Shown here piece by piece: positions 60,027 to 64,000 of a stretch of DNA of 64,000 bases; position 1 is the first letter of the stretch; the number at the start of each line of letters is the position of its first letter. The stretch spans positions 82,834,295 through 82,898,294 of the forward strand of contig CM044874.1 of assembly GCA_024500155.1 (NCBI GenBank), given 5' to 3'. A program made the translations under genes and the position numbers. The stretch is from Chenopodium formosanum. Its lineage: Eukaryota > Streptophyta > Magnoliopsida > Caryophyllales > Amaranthaceae. Below the pieces are notes generated by a model. It was not told the DNA's origin. It saw nothing but the letters and a program-made list of their open reading frames with translations, and did no database searches.

Positions 60027-63000
60027 TCACTTACTGCTGGCAAGCTGGTTGCGAACAGCCTTGGCAGCAGCAACCATGTTGCTAAGGGCTGGCTTGACTT
60101 CAGCATACTTCCTTGTCTTCAGACCACATGCAGTCAGGGTTAACCCAAAGAACATGAGATTCAAGGACAGCAAGCATTTTGGAGACACGATCCACAATTT
60201 TTTCTGTGGACGGGGATTCTTGGGGAGTGGATGTCATAAACACCTGGGCCAATGCCAGCACCATATTTGACACCCTCACAGAACACAGAGAGGAGTTTCT
60301 CATCTGATCTAGAGTTCTCGATGGTGATCACATCAGCGTCCATGTTGATAATAGAGTGGATGATGTCGTTGAAATTCGAGTTGCACATGTGGGTATGAAT
60401 CTGCCAGTTAATGAAACAAATTCCCGATAAAAAAGGGGGAAAGGGGAAAGATCAATATATCAATTAAGATGATAATAGCTATCCGAAGTAAAAAATAATT
60501 TGCTTTAGAATTGATCAAATGAAAGCAGCCAAAAAGAATGAGAACCTGAGTTGTGTATTGAACCCCACAATTGGTAATCCTGAATGAGTGGACGGCCCAA
60601 TCCAAGTAGAAAGGCTGCTCAGAATTCCTCAAAGGCAAACCCTCTCTTAAAGCGGCTTCGTCAATCTGGATGACATTAATGCCAGACTTCTCAAGATCCT
60701 CAACCTCATCCTCATCCTTGATGGCCAAGGCAATCTGATAGCAAGTCTCAAACCTGAAGAAGGTAGAAAGGAAATGTGTTTTACAGAATTGTTAGACAGC
60801 AACAGCACTCAGTTTTGATTAAAAGAAAAACGCACCAACAAAGCAGCTCAGTCAGGAACATATTGTTACCTAGGCTGATCATTTTGAACAAAAGACCAGT
60901 TCAAAATTGTAACAGGGCCAGCGAGCATTCCCTTCATGGGCCGTTTTGTCATGCTCTGGGCCATTGTGGACCAGAAGACTGTCATGGGATTCGGACGGCT
61001 CACATCACCATAAATGATGGGAGGCTTGACACATCGAGACCCATAAGATTGGACCCATCCGTTAACAGTGAAAGCAAAACCAGATAGTTGTTCCCCTATT
61101 CCTCTGTATCACAAATAAGCATTAGATATGGGACCTAGATGTAAAAGAAGGAAAACAGCAAGAATTACAACCTAGGATGAGCTCACCTCTGGTTCTCCAT
61201 GTACCAAAACATCTATGTCAAGCTCTTCTTGGAGTTCGACCAACCTTTCTAATCTCCTCCTTTATAGCTCTCATACTCTTCCTCAGAGATCCTAACACAA
61301 TCAGGTAAGAACAGTTGGCAATGTAAACTCTGTAACAATATAAATCATTTATTGGCTCCAAGAAAATTAATTCACTTGTTAGCCTTGAATTCACGGCGGA
61401 CTCTTCTGAGATCCATGGTTTGAGGGAAAGAACCAATAGTGGTGGTACTGTGGTAGGTAGGAGTGGAAGGTTTAACTTCTTCTGTTGAGCCTTCAACCTG
61501 GCACTCACATTTGTGGCATGGTGATGATCAGATCCCCTCAAGGCGGCAGCCTATGAAGTATAGAAATATCAGCATGATAAATGAGAAATATTAAAACTGC
61601 AACCGAAGGGGGGAAAAAAACAGAGGTTAGATGCACATACTGCTTTCTGCACCGCCTCGTTAGTCACTCTAGGGGAAGACTTTCTTGAAGCTAGAGCAGC
61701 AGAATTTGCTGAAAAAAAGGCCTGCAATGGGGATAATAGTTAAATGAACCAGGCCTTTAAACAAGAGACTTGACAAAGAACAGTCACAATCCCACTTGAC
61801 TTTAAAAATCCAGATTTGACATTTAAAAACAGTGTTGCATTTCTTAGTTAAATAGTTCATAAAGAAGAAACCAACATAAAAATTATGAAATCATAAATGC
61901 TCACTGCCCTACAAATTATAGTGAAATGACAAGGATCTCACCTCATTTTTCTCACCAGACAATGCCTTAGCCAAGGCATTCACCTCAACATTTTTTTGAG
62001 CAGCAAATGCAAGCCATGACTTGATCTCTGAGTCTGACTTAGTTTCATTCACCAGATCAACAGCAGTGTGACGAAGAGAGCATGACGTAGATACAACAAC
62101 CTTATCTGTGGCACAAGCAAAATTAGCACAAGCAAGCTTTTAGCACTTTAGCATTGAATCAGAACTTGTTTGCTACATACCTTTTCCAACAATGCCCTCA
62201 AGAGCCTGCAAGTTGCTAAGAGAACCTGCAAAGTCATTAGCCCAAATGTTTCTCCCATCCACAACCCCAGTAAAAAAGATACTTTCCAGAAGGAAATCCA
62301 CCCTTGACCAATTCAAGGGTCTTTGTGCCACGAACAAGATCAAATCCAAAAGCAGTTACACCCTTCAACGAGGTGAGAGTTCTGTAGGCCTCTGCTGAAA
62401 TATCAGCGAAGTAGGTTTCAATGAGAACATTTAAGCCTGATAAAGAAGACTCTAGCTCAGAGTAGGCGTGTGTAAAGGCTTGCAATTGATAAGCATCAAG
62501 GTTTATAACGAGTTTGGGTTCATCAAACTGAATCCAGGATGCACCAGCAGCCTTAAGTTCAGTAATCACTTCCCTGTATCGATGCAACAATCAGTATTAG
62601 CAAATGGAAGATTGGAATTACTCAACAGAACAAAAGGAAGTGTAACTCTTTGATAATCTTACTTATAGACCGGAAGAATTTTGTCAAGTAGAGAAAGAAG
62701 AGGGAAAGACTTCTCAATTCCCTTAGCTGGCTTTGATGACAATAGGTAAGACACTGGGCCAACTATAACGGGTACAGTCTCAACTCCAAGCTGCAGGAAA
62801 AAATAGAGATAAAGCCACAAACTTAGCATGCCATCTTATAGTACTATCTTAAGGCTCATATATATTTGTTGTTTATATACGAGGTAATTCTCAAGCTTTA
62901 ATTACATTTTCTATGAATTTGTAATTACATCAAGTGAAACCTATTACATTTATCCCACAAAATCTCATCACAAACCAAGTAAACATTTCCACAAACACTT

Positions 63001-63555
63001 GAGAAAAATAAAAACTTACAGCCTTGGCCTCCTTATACTCATCCACTGCCTTGTGTGAGGAATATGTAAACTGCATGTCAGGACCCAATTCTGGTACAAT
63101 GTAGTGGCTGCAAAACCAAGCAGATAAATATTACATTCACAACCATGACGAACATAGAACATCATTCAAAAACAATGAGTAAATGCAAATGTCAAGATCA
63201 CTCACTAGTTGGTGTCGAACCACTTAGTCATCTCCATAGCAGGGACAGTGGCATTACCCCTAGCCATCGAAAAGTAAACATCAAACCCAATCTCTCCACC
63301 ATTCCATCCGTATCTTGGGGGAACGGCACCAAGCATCGCAGTGGCGTCCAATATTTGATCATAGTATGAGAAGGTGTTACTAGGAATATACTTAATCCCA
63401 GCATCAGCCATGTCTTTCCAAATCGACGTCCTCAAACTAAGTGCAACATTTTGCAATTCCTCAGCATTGATCTTCCCATCCCAAAAGGATTCCAATGCAA
63501 ATTTCAATTCTCTCTTAGGTCCCATACGGGGGTACCCAACAATGTGAGATGCCAT
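60027..63555 (-). pseudogene. METE: Cobalamin-independent methionine synthase (MetE) locus with multiple indels
   Basis: The family transfers a methyl group from 5-methyltetrahydropteroyl-polyglutamate to homocysteine, making methionine for the SAM cycle. Exons: 63555-63206, 63107-63020, 62790-62663, 62573-62181, 62105-61942, 61721-61641, 61550-61376, 61291-61187, 61103-60870, 60753-60546 and 60400-60027. Exons 1-3 are intact (MASHIVGYPRMGPKRELKFA onward). Then come an extra T in a T run (62272-62277), ~8 extra bases (61446-61456), 2 lost bases (61268-61275), an extra G (61240-61244), loss of the NDMVEYF codons (about 61095), an extra C (60211-60215) and 4 extra bases (60126-60131). Each of these breaks the frame. 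In-frame oddities include SLLHTA to SLRHTA and VFREG to VFCEG. All introns remain, so it is not a processed copy. It is either a young duplicated pseudogene or a locally poor assembly. Confidence 0.85.
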
Positions 63556-64000
63556 TGTTCTTGTGCTACAAATACCAAATATTAACAGTCATATATAATT
63601 TTTCTCAATCACATTTCTATTTCTAGTAATCTTAACAAAACAATTATAAAACATGGGTCAAATATCAAATTAACCACAAGAATTCTAATGAATGTCAAAC
63701 CTCTTGATCATACATTCAACAGGGTGAATACGTTACACCCCAAGAATAATTTTACACCCTTTCACATTCTCTACGCGTATCAAACAAACCACATGATCCC
63801 TAATAAGTATCAAACTCCAACTTACCTAAAACTTCCAAAAATCAAACTTGATTTACAGCAAACACAAACCCCACAACAAATAATTCGATCAAAATGAAGG
63901 GTCATAATGACTCAAATTAAAAAGGGTACATAATAAAATCAAAAATTAACAAATACCCACTAAAATCAACAAGTTTATAAACTCAAATTGAAATTGGGTT
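63556..64000. other. Upstream region of the methionine synthase locus
   Basis: AT-rich sequence that should contain its 5' leader and possibly a leader intron: an AG acceptor-like 'CTTGTGCTACAAA' context lies near 63570 on the plus strand, but I could not fix splice sites. No other gene is seen. Confidence 0.35.

Noticed and set aside
60776..61087. 103-codon plus-strand ORF
   Set aside because: Antisense to a conserved methionine synthase exon.

Overview
This is nuclear DNA from a flowering plant. Genes are split by AT-rich GT-AG introns, intergenic DNA is AT-rich and full of MITE-like and SINE-like insertions, and the products are plant families: KUP/HAK potassium carrier, TBL acetyltransferase, PSY peptide and GA 2-oxidase. 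The repeat style suggests a core eudicot, perhaps Caryophyllales/Amaranthaceae; that placement is a weak inference.

Layout. 471-5684 is a composite repeat. ACCCGA-rich, hAT-like copies flank about eight ~321 bp satellite monomers, just beyond the last visible exon of an internal alternative NAD(P)H dehydrogenase (NDA type, minus strand, 5943-10059). That gene runs off the left side of the window or is truncated. Next come a PSY sulfated-peptide precursor (minus, 11635-14506), the splicing factor PHF5A/SF3B7 (minus, 18830-19162) and a GA2ox9-like 2-oxoglutarate dioxygenase (plus, 23449-28205). They are followed by a Tudor/Agenet-PHD-GNAT chromatin regulator of the IDM1 type (plus, 30288-37403), then a second satellite array in inverted orientation (about 38840-43125, ~13 monomers). 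After it lie a PMR5/TBL acetyltransferase (plus, 43711-47128) and a KUP7-type potassium transporter (minus, 47769-56438). A KH-domain gene with a frameshift follows (plus, 56913-59264); its intron holds a broken Copia gag fragment. The window ends with a cobalamin-independent methionine synthase locus (minus, 60027-63555) whose 3' half carries at least six indels.

The exon models given were built by hand from splice signals and reading phase. Where a complete model is claimed (PSY 75 aa, GA2ox 351 aa, PHD-GNAT 1221 aa, PMR5 399 aa, KUP7 845 aa) every junction keeps frame. From memory of Arabidopsis chromosome 5, PMR5 (At5g58600), a PHD-finger gene (At5g58610), PSY1 (At5g58650) and a GA2ox9-type dioxygenase (At5g58660) are neighbours there too, so 11.6-47 kb looks like a conserved syntenic block. 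The genes do not form an operon or one pathway. The main surprises are the paired inverted satellite arrays with open monomers, the older satellite relics inside an NDA intron, a tiny SINE-like retroposon with a perfect 16 bp target duplication, and two broken genes beside six intact ones.
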